DNA of 64,000 bases from positions 372,001-436,000 of the forward strand of contig NZ_AFHG01000059.1 in the NCBI RefSeq assembly GCF_000214035.2. Direction: 5' to 3'. This document shows, piece by piece, positions 37,324-47,600 of the stretch. The translations under genes and the position numbers were made by a program. Below the pieces are notes generated by a model. The model was not told the origin of the DNA, did not search any database, and saw only the letters and a program-made list of their open reading frames with translations. Each line of letters opens with the position of its first letter. Within the stretch, counting starts at the first letter, position 1. The stretch comes from Methyloversatilis universalis FAM5 (GTDB lineage Bacteria; Pseudomonadota; Gammaproteobacteria; Burkholderiales; Rhodocyclaceae).

Positions 37324-38163
37324 ATGTTCAAGACCAAACTGATTGCTGCGGCAATTGCGCTGGGCGTTTCGGGTTTCGCGAACGCGACCATCACGGGCGC
37401 CGGGACCGGCAACACCGAGTTCGTTTTCTCAGCTTTCAATACTTTGGCAGGCAAGGGCTACACCTACGATCTGTCTGACCTTGGTTGGGACGACGTCTAC
37501 GGTAGCGACGTCAGGATGAATAGCCTGATCGGTAACGTCAATCCGGGTACCTCGGGTGTCATGAACCTGGTCAATAAGCCCGCGACTGGTGTCCTGTTTG
37601 ATATCGCGCTGCCGTCCTTCTCGAGTTTTCTGGCTGGTACCAACGCCGCCAACCTCCAGTGGAACGTCGTGTCTGCAGAGAGCGAAGGCCTCCGTCGTAT
37701 CGTGCAAACTGTTTCCACTGCGCCTACGGCTGCACTGACGAACGCCAAGATCATTACCGCGGTCAATAACTTCGACAACTACACTTCGGCGGTTGGTTCG
37801 AAGGGCACCCATCCGGGCGGCGTGCTGATTGATGGTTTCGCGGAGACTGTTGCCGCTGACGGCACGGCTTACGCTGGCACTCTGGGTGCCAACTTCGGCA
37901 ACGCCGGCTACGCCTCCACCGGCGGCATCAACGATGCGCTGTCGCTCTACGTCTTCGGTTCGACCTCGACCACCTCCAACCAAAACGCTGGCCGCGTTGC
38001 GCAGCTGAAGAGTGCTGATGGCCAGGCAGTCGTTGCCCGGATCTACCAGGGCGCTGACGGTTACCACCTGCAGATTTCCGCAGTGCCGGAACCCGAAACC
38101 TACGCGATGCTGCTGGCCGGTCTGGGCCTGCTGGGTTTCGCCGCCCGTCGCAAGAACGCCTGA
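37324..38163 (+). CDS. PEP-CTERM surface/extracellular protein
   Basis: 279 residues. Signal peptide (ending about FANA, residue 22), a beta-rich body of no recognised fold, and a C-terminal PEP-CTERM sorting signal: VPEPETYAMLLAGLGLLG followed by a basic tail AARRKNA. Such signals are recognised by an exosortase, encoded elsewhere in the genome; none is in the window. Codon choice is more relaxed and less GC-biased than in neighbours, as often seen in these proteins. Start chosen at the signal peptide ATG (37324). Confidence 0.88.
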   Translation: MFKTKLIAAAIALGVSGFANATITGAGTGNTEFVFSAFNTLAGKGYTYDLSDLGWDDVYGSDVRMNSLIGNVNPGTSGVMNLVNKPATGVLFDIALPSFSSFLAGTNAANLQWNVVSAESEGLRRIVQTVSTAPTAALTNAKIITAVNNFDNYTSAVGSKGTHPGGVLIDGFAETVAADGTAYAGTLGANFGNAGYASTGGINDALSLYVFGSTSTTSNQNAGRVAQLKSADGQAVVARIYQGADGYHLQISAVPEPETYAMLLAGLGLLGFAARRKNA

Positions 38164-38228
38164 TTGTTTTCCTTTCCCGGCGGTCGCAGCGGATGCGGCC
38201 GCCCCTGCCTGAATTCCTGGAGAAACTC

Positions 38229-39785
38229 ATGCAACTGAAGAAGATCGCTTTCGCCGTCGCCGCCATGGCGACCGGCTTTGCCGCTCAGGCCGCCGGCACC
38301 GTCAGCATCGGTGGCGTGCCGCACAACGTCGTCTATCTGTCCGGCGCTTCCGCCCCCGACAACTTCCTGGCCGACATCGCCGAAGGCATGATGACCGGCG
38401 TCACCCACTACAGCGCCAGCAACTACAAGGCTTTTGCCGGTTCGGCCAATGGCATTCCGGGCGTGACCAACGGCACCAAGGTGCTGTTCATCAAGCGTTC
38501 GGCTGGCGGTTCGGCCTTCGGCGTCGGCCCGGTGGCCCGTGCCCAGCGCGTCAAGACCATCGACGTGACCAACTGCACCAGCGGCGCCGGCACCAAGGCC
38601 AGCCCCTTCGTCTGCGCGATCACCGGCGCGGATCCGGGTGAAGCGAACCATGCACTGACCACCAATGCCGGTCTCGTACCCGATTTCGGGATTTCCGACG
38701 TCGAACCGGCCATGTTCCAGGGCCCGCTCAACACCGAGAACGATACCGAGCCGCTGGCATCCGACGAAGTTGCCCGCCTCGCGGTGCAACCGGTGAACCA
38801 GCTGATGATGGGTCTGGCCGCCACCAACACGCTGCCGGCCTCGACCCACCTGTCGCGCGCCGTGTATGGCGCCATGCTGAACGGCCAGGTGCAGACCTGG
38901 GATCAGGTTGATCCGTCGCTGGACGGTGACGTGGTCGTGTGCCGCCGCTCGGAAGGTTCGGGCACCCAGACCTCGTACAACTGGTTCTTCGGCAACTTCC
39001 CGTGCTCGACTAATGAGAACGGATCCGTTTCTCCGGCCCGCATGAGCGACAGCTTCGGCTACAAGGTGTCCGGTTCGGGCACGACCGCCGATCCGTACAT
39101 CATCGACGCGAGCGCCGGCTACACCGTGATCGAGAACGCTTCGTCCGGCAACGTCCGCAGCTGCCTGCAGGCTGCCAACGACGGCACCAACTACACCTTC
39201 ACCACCTGGGATTCCGCCGAGCAGAAGAATAACGTCTTCCGCGTGAACTTCGCCGAATCGGGTCCGAAGAAGGCGATCGGCGTGGTGTCGCTCGACTCCT
39301 ACACCAATGCCGCCGGTGCGAAGTTCAGCTTCCGTCACCTCGACGGCGCGGGCAGCTACAACTACGACTCGGTCACCAAGACCTTCTCGTCGTCGGCCGG
39401 CGCCACCGGTGTCGCCCCGTCCAAGGCCAACCTGCTGGCCGGCAAGTACGACTTCGTGGTTGAAATCTCCGCCCAGTCGCGCGCCCAGGCAGTCACCAAC
39501 GAACAGGGCGACACCGTTGCCCCGATCGCCGGCCTGACCAAGGCGGTGGCCGACGAGTTCGTGAAGCGCGCCGGTTCGCCGAAGTTCACTGGCAACTTCG
39601 AGAACACCGGTACCCAGGTGTCGACCCCGGAAGCTTTCGCGTCGCTGCCGCAGTACTACGCGGGCCTGACCAACGCAGCCGGTGCGGCCACCAACGCTGC
39701 GGGCAAGCGCTTCGCCGACCTGTACGTGTCGAAGTACACCCGCAACGCCAACACCTGCTCGCCGCTGCAGTACGTCGGCAACTGA
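38229..39785 (+). CDS. PstS-like phosphate-binding-type periplasmic protein
   Basis: 518 residues. Signal peptide MQLKKIAFAVAAMATGFAAQAAG, then a PBP fold: an N-terminal loop YLSGASAPDNF like the PstS GAGATFP loop and CRRSEGSGTQTSYNWFF, which matches the PstS phosphate loop RxDGSGT with the usual Ser/Gly/Thr ligands. Six cysteines lie in the mature chain, enough for three disulfides. It is longer than PstS and has no ABC permease gene beside it, so it is probably not an uptake protein. It lies between the PEP-CTERM gene and the TpsB gene, and may sense or bind phosphate or a related oxyanion for this system. Confidence 0.72.
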   Translation: MQLKKIAFAVAAMATGFAAQAAGTVSIGGVPHNVVYLSGASAPDNFLADIAEGMMTGVTHYSASNYKAFAGSANGIPGVTNGTKVLFIKRSAGGSAFGVGPVARAQRVKTIDVTNCTSGAGTKASPFVCAITGADPGEANHALTTNAGLVPDFGISDVEPAMFQGPLNTENDTEPLASDEVARLAVQPVNQLMMGLAATNTLPASTHLSRAVYGAMLNGQVQTWDQVDPSLDGDVVVCRRSEGSGTQTSYNWFFGNFPCSTNENGSVSPARMSDSFGYKVSGSGTTADPYIIDASAGYTVIENASSGNVRSCLQAANDGTNYTFTTWDSAEQKNNVFRVNFAESGPKKAIGVVSLDSYTNAAGAKFSFRHLDGAGSYNYDSVTKTFSSSAGATGVAPSKANLLAGKYDFVVEISAQSRAQAVTNEQGDTVAPIAGLTKAVADEFVKRAGSPKFTGNFENTGTQVSTPEAFASLPQYYAGLTNAAGAATNAAGKRFADLYVSKYTRNANTCSPLQYVGN

Positions 39786-39838
39786 GCTGGATGACCGTGT
39801 GACGGCGCTGTCCGGCCGTCGCACCGTCAGTGGATCCG

Positions 39839-39860
39839 CGGCCCGCCCTCCGGCGGGCCG
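39839..39860 (+). terminator. Hairpin between the PstS-like gene and tpsB
   Basis: Stem CGGCCCGCC (39839-39847) with GGCGGGCCG (39852-39860) and a T-containing tail TTCGTTTG. A weak terminator or attenuator; tpsB starts 43 bases later. Confidence 0.45.
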
Positions 39861-39903
39861 TTCGTTTGTCAGGCTTCCGGCCGTCATATTCTTCAGGGCA
39901 CGC

Positions 39904-41511
39904 ATGTCCGGTCCGATTTCCCGCTGCATCCGCCTGTGCGCGACGCTGTTCGCACTGTGCATACACTCCGCGTCGGCGCAGGACGCCGGCCGTTTCGACA
40001 TTCTCGAATTCGTGGTCGAGGGCAATACCGTGCTCCCGCCCGAGGCGGTCGAGCGTGCGGTGTATCCGCATCTGGGCCCGCGCCGCAACGCGGCCGACGT
40101 GAATGCCGCGGCCGCCGCGCTGGAGAAGGCTTACCAGGACGCCGGCTACATGACGGTGGCGGTCGGCATTCCGGAGCAGGCGACCGATTCCGGCGTGATC
40201 ACGCTGGAGGTGACCGAAGGGCGCATCGAGCGTCTGCGCGTGACCGGCGCCGAATACACGCTGCCGAGCGCGGTGCGCGACGCCGCGCCGTCGCTGGCCG
40301 AAGGCGGCGTGCCCCACTTTCCGGACGTGCAGGAAGATCTTGGCCGGCTCGGGCGCAACGCCGACCTGCGCGTGACGCCGCTGCTGCAGCCGGGCCGGAT
40401 ACCGGGCTCGGTCAATGTCGAACTGCGGATGGAAGACAGTTCGCCGCTGCACGGTTCGATCGAACTGAACAACAAGCGCAGCGCTGACACCGAAACCGGC
40501 CGTCTGGAGGCGACGCTGCGCTATGACAATCTGTGGCAGCGCCGCCATTCCATCGGCCTGACCTATTTCTCGTCGCCGCGCAACCGCGACGAGGTCGAGG
40601 TGTTCGGCCTCAACTACGCGGCGCCGGTGGGCGACGGCATCCTGGCCGCCTTCTTCGCGCGCTCCAACAGCAATGTGCCGACCCAGTTCGATACCGCCTC
40701 GCTGGGTCGCGGCGACACCCTGGGCGCGCGCTACGTGCGCCCGCTGCCGGACCGCGGTCGCGGCTTCTTCCATTCCATCAGTCTGGGGCTGGATTACAAG
40801 GACAACGATCAGGACACCCGCGGCATCGGCGGCACCGCTTTCGTCATCAGCCAGCCGGTGCGCTACTGGGTCATGTCGGCCCAGTACGGCATCACGCTGC
40901 CCTTCGAATCCGGCGCGCGCCTGCGGCTGGGCACCACCCTGTCCGCCGGTTCGACCGGCCTGAACGAGCGCTACATCGACTGCAACGGTGTGCGCGCCGA
41001 ACAGTTCGCCTGCCGCCGCGCGGGCGCCACGCCGTCCTTCTTCGTCAGCCGCTTCGAGCTGGAAGGCAGCTATCCGTTCGCCGGCGGCTGGCTGGTGTCG
41101 GCCCGCGCCGACGCGCAGCGCACCAGCGATCCGCTGATCAACAGCGAACAGTTCTCGGCCGGCGGCGTCGACTCGGTCCGCGGCTATCTGGAGTCGGAAC
41201 GCATGGGCGACGAGGGCGAGCGGCTGCGGCTGGAACTGGCCACGCCGACGCGCCCCTTCTTCGACGCGGCATTCGCGCTGAACGCGCTGATGTTCTACGA
41301 CTGGGCCGGTGTGCGCATACGCGAGGCCTTTGCCGGTCAGGACCCGCGCTCGGCGCTGGAAAGCGCCGGTCTTGGCCTGCGCCTGCTCACGCCGCGTGGC
41401 TTCAAGCTGCACGCCGACTGGGCCTACGCGCTGCGCGACGGCGCGGTGGGCAACGGCCGCACCCGCGAAGGCGACCACCGCCTGCTGCTGAAGCTGGCCT
41501 ACGAATTCTGA
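39904..41511 (+). CDS. Two-partner secretion transporter TpsB (ShlB/FhaC/HecB family)
   Basis: 535 residues; outer-membrane barrel that exports the TpsA protein. Signal peptide (about residues 1-26), POTRA-type domains at ~30-190 (FDILEFVVEGNTVLPPEAVERAV, EVTEGRIERLRVTG), then a 16-strand barrel ending in Phe (KLAYEF). The plug/loop motif GGVDSVRGYLE near residue 420 is the conserved VRGY motif of TpsB transporters. It lies 118 bases before tpsA, the typical TpsB-TpsA order. The frame is open further upstream, but ATG at 39904 starts a signal peptide. Confidence 0.92.
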   Translation: MSGPISRCIRLCATLFALCIHSASAQDAGRFDILEFVVEGNTVLPPEAVERAVYPHLGPRRNAADVNAAAAALEKAYQDAGYMTVAVGIPEQATDSGVITLEVTEGRIERLRVTGAEYTLPSAVRDAAPSLAEGGVPHFPDVQEDLGRLGRNADLRVTPLLQPGRIPGSVNVELRMEDSSPLHGSIELNNKRSADTETGRLEATLRYDNLWQRRHSIGLTYFSSPRNRDEVEVFGLNYAAPVGDGILAAFFARSNSNVPTQFDTASLGRGDTLGARYVRPLPDRGRGFFHSISLGLDYKDNDQDTRGIGGTAFVISQPVRYWVMSAQYGITLPFESGARLRLGTTLSAGSTGLNERYIDCNGVRAEQFACRRAGATPSFFVSRFELEGSYPFAGGWLVSARADAQRTSDPLINSEQFSAGGVDSVRGYLESERMGDEGERLRLELATPTRPFFDAAFALNALMFYDWAGVRIREAFAGQDPRSALESAGLGLRLLTPRGFKLHADWAYALRDGAVGNGRTREGDHRLLLKLAYEF

Positions 41512-41629
41512 GCGCTGCGCGACGCCGTTCACGGCAGGCGGCCGGGTGGCCGCTGCCCGTCACCGTTGCGTCATGCATGACGCCGAAACTGGATGCAAGG
41601 GCCCGTTCCGAGGGCCGCAGGAGTCCGCA

Positions 41630-44600
41630 ATGAATCGAGATCGCTACCGTCTGGTGTTCAACGAACTGACCGGCGCCTGGGTGCCGGTGGCCGAGAACGT
41701 GTCCGCGCGCGGCAAGCGCAGTGCGGGTCGTGTCCGTCGCGCCGCGCTCGCGGCCGCGCTGTCGCTCGCGTTCGCGCCGCAGGCCTTCGCCGCCGGCGCG
41801 CTGCCGGTGGCGGCGCAGAACTTCGTTGACGCGCGGCTGCCCGGTTCGGCCACCGTATCGCAGACCGCGAACAATATGGTGATTCACCAGACTGGCAACG
41901 CGGTCATGCTGAACTGGCAGAGCTTCAATATCGGTCGCGGCAATTCGGTGCACTTCGACCAGTCGAGCGCCGCCATGCGGGCGATCAACGTGGTGGCGCC
42001 GGGCGGTCCGCGCAGCGAGATTGATGGCGCGCTGACCGCGAAGGGACAGGTGTTCATCTTCAACCAGGCCGGCATCCTGTTCGGCGCCAACGCGCAGGTG
42101 GACGTCGGCGGCCTGGTCGGCTCCACGCTGAAGCTGAATGACGAACTGCTGGCGCGTGCGCTGAATTCGCTCGGCGCGCAGTCGCCGGCCTTCGCGCTGT
42201 GGGACGACGCGAACCGCGTCGGCCTGCCGACCGGTGACATTGCGGTCGCGCCCGGTGCGCGCATCGTCGCGGCGAAGAACGGCCGCGTGCTGCTGGCGGC
42301 ACCGAACGTGAGCAATGGCGGCCGCATCGAGGCGGAAGAGGGCCAGGTCGTGCTGGCTGCGGGCGAGAAGGTGTACATCGCCGATCCGCTTGACAGCCGG
42401 CTGCGCGGCTTCCTGGTCGAGGTCGACAACGGTGGCAAGGTCACCACCGAAGCCGCCAGCGAACTGCTGTCCGATCGCGGCAATGTCACGCTGGTCGGCC
42501 TGAACATCCGTCATGCCGGCGCCGCCCGGGCCACCACCTCGGTCACCCTCAACGGCACGGTGTATCTGAAGGCGCGCGACAACGTGGCCGCGCTCGACAG
42601 CGACGCCATGTTCCCGGACGCGGCACGGCTGGCCGACGGCGAATCGGTGCCGGTGGGTCAGCGGACCGGCCGCATCGAACTGGCGGCCGGCAGCGTGATC
42701 GACGTCAGTCCGGACAAAGCGACCCGCTACGCCACCGTGCGCGACGACGCGCTGTTCCGGCCTTCGGAAGTGAATCTGTACGGCCGCCAGATCGTGCTCG
42801 AGGATGCCGCGCCCGGCGCCGCCGGCGCCACCATCCACGCGCCGTCCGGCACGCTGCGCATGACCGCTCACCGCGATCGCGGCGTGGACAGCAATCCTGC
42901 GGTGACGCCGTCGGTGTACGTGGGCGCCGGTGCGCGCATCGACCTGTCCGGTGTCGATGCGGTGGCGGACGCCGACCGCGAAATCGTGCGGGTCGAACTG
43001 CGTGGCGACGAGGTGAAGGACGCGCCGCTGCTGCGCGACGCGGAGTACGGCAAGGCGCTGTTCGGCAAGGAAATGTGGGTGGACACCCGCAAGGGCACCC
43101 AGCTGTTCGACGTGTCCGGCTACATCGGCGGCATCGAGCGCACCATCGACGAAAAGAGCGTGGCCGGCGGCCACTTCGTGCTCGCCTCCGATGGCGACGT
43201 GCGCATGAACGGCGGCAGCAGCGTGGACCTGTCCGGCGGCACCGTCACCTATCGCGCGGGCACCGTGGGCTACAGCGTGGTGCGCTCGGCGGACGGGCGC
43301 AGCCAGTCGGTCGAGGACGCGAAGGCGGACCGCATCTACACCGGCGTGGCTGACCGCACCCGGACCGTCGCCAGCGTGGTCGAAGGACGCGACGCCGGTC
43401 GCATGGACGTGAGCGCGTCCGGCATGGTGCTGGATGGCCGCATCACCGCCACCCGCACCATCGGCCTGACCCAGCGCGAGCTGGGCACGCGCTGGGTGGC
43501 GCCCGGCGTGAGCCAGACCGTCGGCGTGCCGCAGGCCGGTCAGCTGCTGCTCACGCTGACCAATGGCGACGCGCCGCAGAACGTGCGCTTCGTCAATGGC
43601 ACGGCCTCGCGCACGGTGAGCGCGACGTCGCCGCTGCCGGACGAACTGTGGCTGCGCAGCGACCTGTTCGCCGGCGGCATCGGCGTGTTCAGCCTGCAGG
43701 GGGCCGGTCGCGTCACGCTGCCGCAGGACGTGACGCTGTACATCGGTCCCACCGCGCGGCGCGATGCCGCGAGCGGGAAGTGGACCGACGGCAGCCTGTT
43801 CGATCTGCATGCGACCGCGTTCGACATCGACGGCACGATCACGGCCGCCGGCGGTGACGTGAAGCTCACCACCGACGCGCCGGACGAAGGTCTGCGCCTG
43901 TCGGAACGCAGCGTGCGCTTCGGCCAGCACGCGTCGATCTCCACCGCCGGCCGCTGGACGCGCGATACGCGCGATGGCGTGCCGCAGTACCTCGCCTACG
44001 ACGGTGGCAGCGTCACGGTCGACGCGCGCGGCAATCTGGTGTTTCCGGACGGCGCCCGCATCGACGTATCGGCCGGTGGCGGACGCACGCTGGACGGCAA
44101 GGTCCATCTCGGCGACGCCGGCAGCATCTCGCTGCTGGCCGGTTCCCGCCTCACCAGCGCGTCCGGCGAGAGCGGCACGCTGGGTGACTACTTCGGTACG
44201 CTTACGCTGGGCGGCGCGCTCGGCGGCTACGGCGTGAGCTGGCTGGATCGTTCCGGCGGCAGCGGATCGCTGGCGCTGCGCAGCGCTCGCATCGCCTACG
44301 ACGGGCAGACCTCGGGTCAGCGCGACGGCACGCTCTACCTGTCAGACGCGCTGTTTACGCAGTACGGTTTCGACGACTTCACGATCGATGGCGGCAACGG
44401 CGTCACCATCGGCCGCGCCGATGGCAGCGCGGTCAGTCTGACGCCTCAGGTGGCCACCCGCCGGCTGGACAGCCTGCCCGCCGTGTCGCGCGATTCGCTT
44501 GCCGGCGTCGGGCGCACCGCAGTGCTCGAACGCGAGCGCCGCGATGACGGCGTGGACCTGACGGTCCGTGCGCTGTCCAACACCAGCGGCGCGGTCCGCG

Positions 44601-47600
44601 TGCTGGCCGGTGCCCGGGTCGCGGTCGATGCCGGCGGTTCGGTCACGCTCACCGGCAACCGCAGCATCGAAGTGGCCGGCACGATCACCGCGCCCGGCGG
44701 CTCGATCACGCTGGACCAGGTGGCGCCGGGCACGGTCGATACCGCCGAGGGCGACTACTACACCGGCGCGTCGGTGGTGCTCGCCGGCAGCGCGAAACTG
44801 GATGTGAGCGGCACCTTCGTGCGCACGCCGGATCTGCCCTACGCCGACGGCGAGGTGCTGGATGGCGGCCGCATCACGCTCGCCGCCCGCCGCGGTTACC
44901 TGGCGGTGCAGTCCGGCGCGCAGCTGCGTGCCGACGGCACCCGGGCCACGCTGATGCAGCGCAGCCTGGGCGGACTGACCGGCACGGTCATCGACAGCAA
45001 CGGCGGCCACATCGCGCTGAGCGCGCGTGAAGGCCTGTATCTCGATCCGCTGCTGTCGGCGCGCGCCGGCGGTGCGGCCGCGGCCGGCGGTTCGCTGTCG
45101 GTGCGTCTGGAGCAGGCCGGCTACGCCTGGCTGGATCCGCTGTCCATCGATCCGGCGCTGACCGGGCCGCGCACGCTGACCGTGCGCCAGTCCGGCGCCA
45201 GCGGCGCCGATGCCTTCCTGCCGGGCGTGGCGCCCGATGCGTCGCGTTTCGCCGGTCGCGGCACCTTCGTGCTGAGCAGCCTGGCCGGCAGCGGCATCAT
45301 CGACGTCGAACTGGGGGCGGTCGGCACCAGCGCGCATGGCTCGGTGGCGTTCGACGGCGACACCCGTCTCGACATCGCCGGCCGCCTGGACATCGATGCC
45401 GCCAACATCGTCGGCCGCAACGGTGCCGACGTGGCGCTGTCCGCCGCGGTGATCGACTGGCACAACCGCGGACGCGACCAGAAGGACCACGCGCAGGCCA
45501 CGTCGCGGGCGGCCGGCGACGGTGCGCTGTCGCTCAATGCCGACCTCATTTCGGTCACCGGCAATCTGGCGGCCAGCGGCTTCAGTGCGGTGGATCTGAA
45601 TGCGGCCGGCGATCTGCGCGCCGGTGCTGCGCCCGCCTACTTCGCCGAGGGCGGCACGCTGGCCACCAGCGGCAATCTCACGCTGACCGCGGCCCAGGTC
45701 TATCCGACCACCGCCTCGAAGTACGCCTTCGAAATCCAGAACAATGCCCAGGGCGTGCTCACCGTGCGCCCGTCGGGCCGTACGCCGGGCGTGGTCTATT
45801 CGGCGCTGGGCGACCTGACGCTGGCCGCGCCGCACATCGTGCAGGCCGGCCGCGTGGTGGCGCCGATGGGGCAGATCCGCCTGCTGTCGCAGAACATCAC
45901 CCGCACCGGCGGCAGCATGGCGTCGGCCACCCGCACCGGTGCCGCGGGCGGCACCGTGGACCTGAGTGCCGGCAGCGTGACCTCGGTGTCGGCGGCCGGT
46001 CTGCTGCTGCCCTACGGCCAGACCACGCTGAGCGGACAGGAGTGGATCTATCTGATCAGCGGCATGGACCCGCTGGCGCTGGACGCGACACCGCAGGCGG
46101 CGATCACGCTCAACGGTGACCGCGTGAACGTGGCGGGCGCCAGCGGCGATGCGCCGGCGGCGCGGGTCGATCTGTCCGGTGGCGGTGACCTGCAGGCCTG
46201 GGAGTGGATTCCGGGTACCGGCGGCTCGCGCGACGTGCTGTCGGCGGCCGAAACGAAGGACACCTACGCCATCCTGCCGTCGCTGGGCAGCGGCTGGGCG
46301 CCGCATGACGCGGCGATCTACGCCGATGACGCGAACGGTCTGCGCGCCGGCGACGCGATCACGCTGCTGGGCGGCATCGACGGCGTACCCGCCGGCACCT
46401 ACAGCCTGCTGCCGGCGCGCTATGCGCTGCTGCCGGGCGCCCTGCTGGTGAAGGTGTCGCGCGACAGCCAGGACGTGGTGGCCGGCCGCAGCGTCGTGAC
46501 CGCGGACGGATCGGTGCAGGTGGCGGCGCGTGATGCACGCATCACCGCCACCGGCAACGCCTCCGGCGGAAAGAACTACGTGGCCCGCCTGTACACCTCG
46601 GAACAGGTGGGCAAGCTGGCCGAATACACGCTGTCGAAAACCGGCGACGTGTTCGATGACGGCCGCAGCACGCATGACGCCGCGCGCCTGTCGCTGCAGG
46701 TGGGCAGTGCGCTGCAGCTGGCCGGCGTGCTCGATACCGCGCACGCCGCCAGCGCGCGCGGCGCACAGGTCGATATCGCCGCGCATGCGCTGGCCGTGCT
46801 CGGCGGCGGCGCGCAGGCGCGCGCCGGCGAGGTCGGCATCGATGTGGCCCAGCTCAATGCGCTCAATGCCGAAAGCCTTGTGCTGGGCGGCACCCGTACC
46901 GGTCGCGACCCGGCCACCGGCGCGAGTCGTCTGGATCTGCGCGACCGCAACGACAGCGGACTGGCGCAGTACGGTGCGTCCAGCGTGCGCATCGACACCC
47001 GCGGCAGCGTGCTGTCCGCCCCCGATGTGGTGGTCGCCGCACGCGACGCGGTGACGCTGGAAGACGGCAGCCGCATCGCCGCCAGCGGTGCCGCGCGGCC
47101 GGAGGTGCTGGCCGTGGTCGGCAGCGGCGCCGACGCCGATGGCGCCCTGCTGCGCGTGAGCAACGGTGACGTGGCACTGCCGCTGCGCGACGCGCCGGCG
47201 GGACAGCGTGGCACGCTCACGCTGGGCCGCGATGCCCGCATCGAGGGACGCAGCGTGGTGCTCGACAGCACGCTGGGCACCGAGAACCGCGGCGCGGTGA
47301 TCAGGCTGCCCGAGAACGGCGGTGCGCTTGCCATGACCGGCTCCACCATCAGCGTGGGCGAGGTCGACGCCGGTGTCGGCGGACTGGTGTTCGACACCGC
47401 CGCGCTCGCGGCGCTGGGCAACCCGGCCAGTCTGACGCTGAAGTCCTACGGCAGTCTCAATCTGTATGGCGACGTCACGCTGGGTTCATCGGCGCTGCAG
47501 ACCCTCACGCTGGACGCGGTGGGCATCGGCGGCTACCGGGACAACGGGGGCAGCCAGCGCATCGTGGCGCAGAACGTGGTGCTGTCGAACAGCGCGGGCA

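Noticed and set aside
39682-39903. Start of tpsB further upstream in an open frame
   Set aside because: That part overlaps the PstS-like gene in another frame and the hairpin; only ATG 39904 starts a signal peptide.
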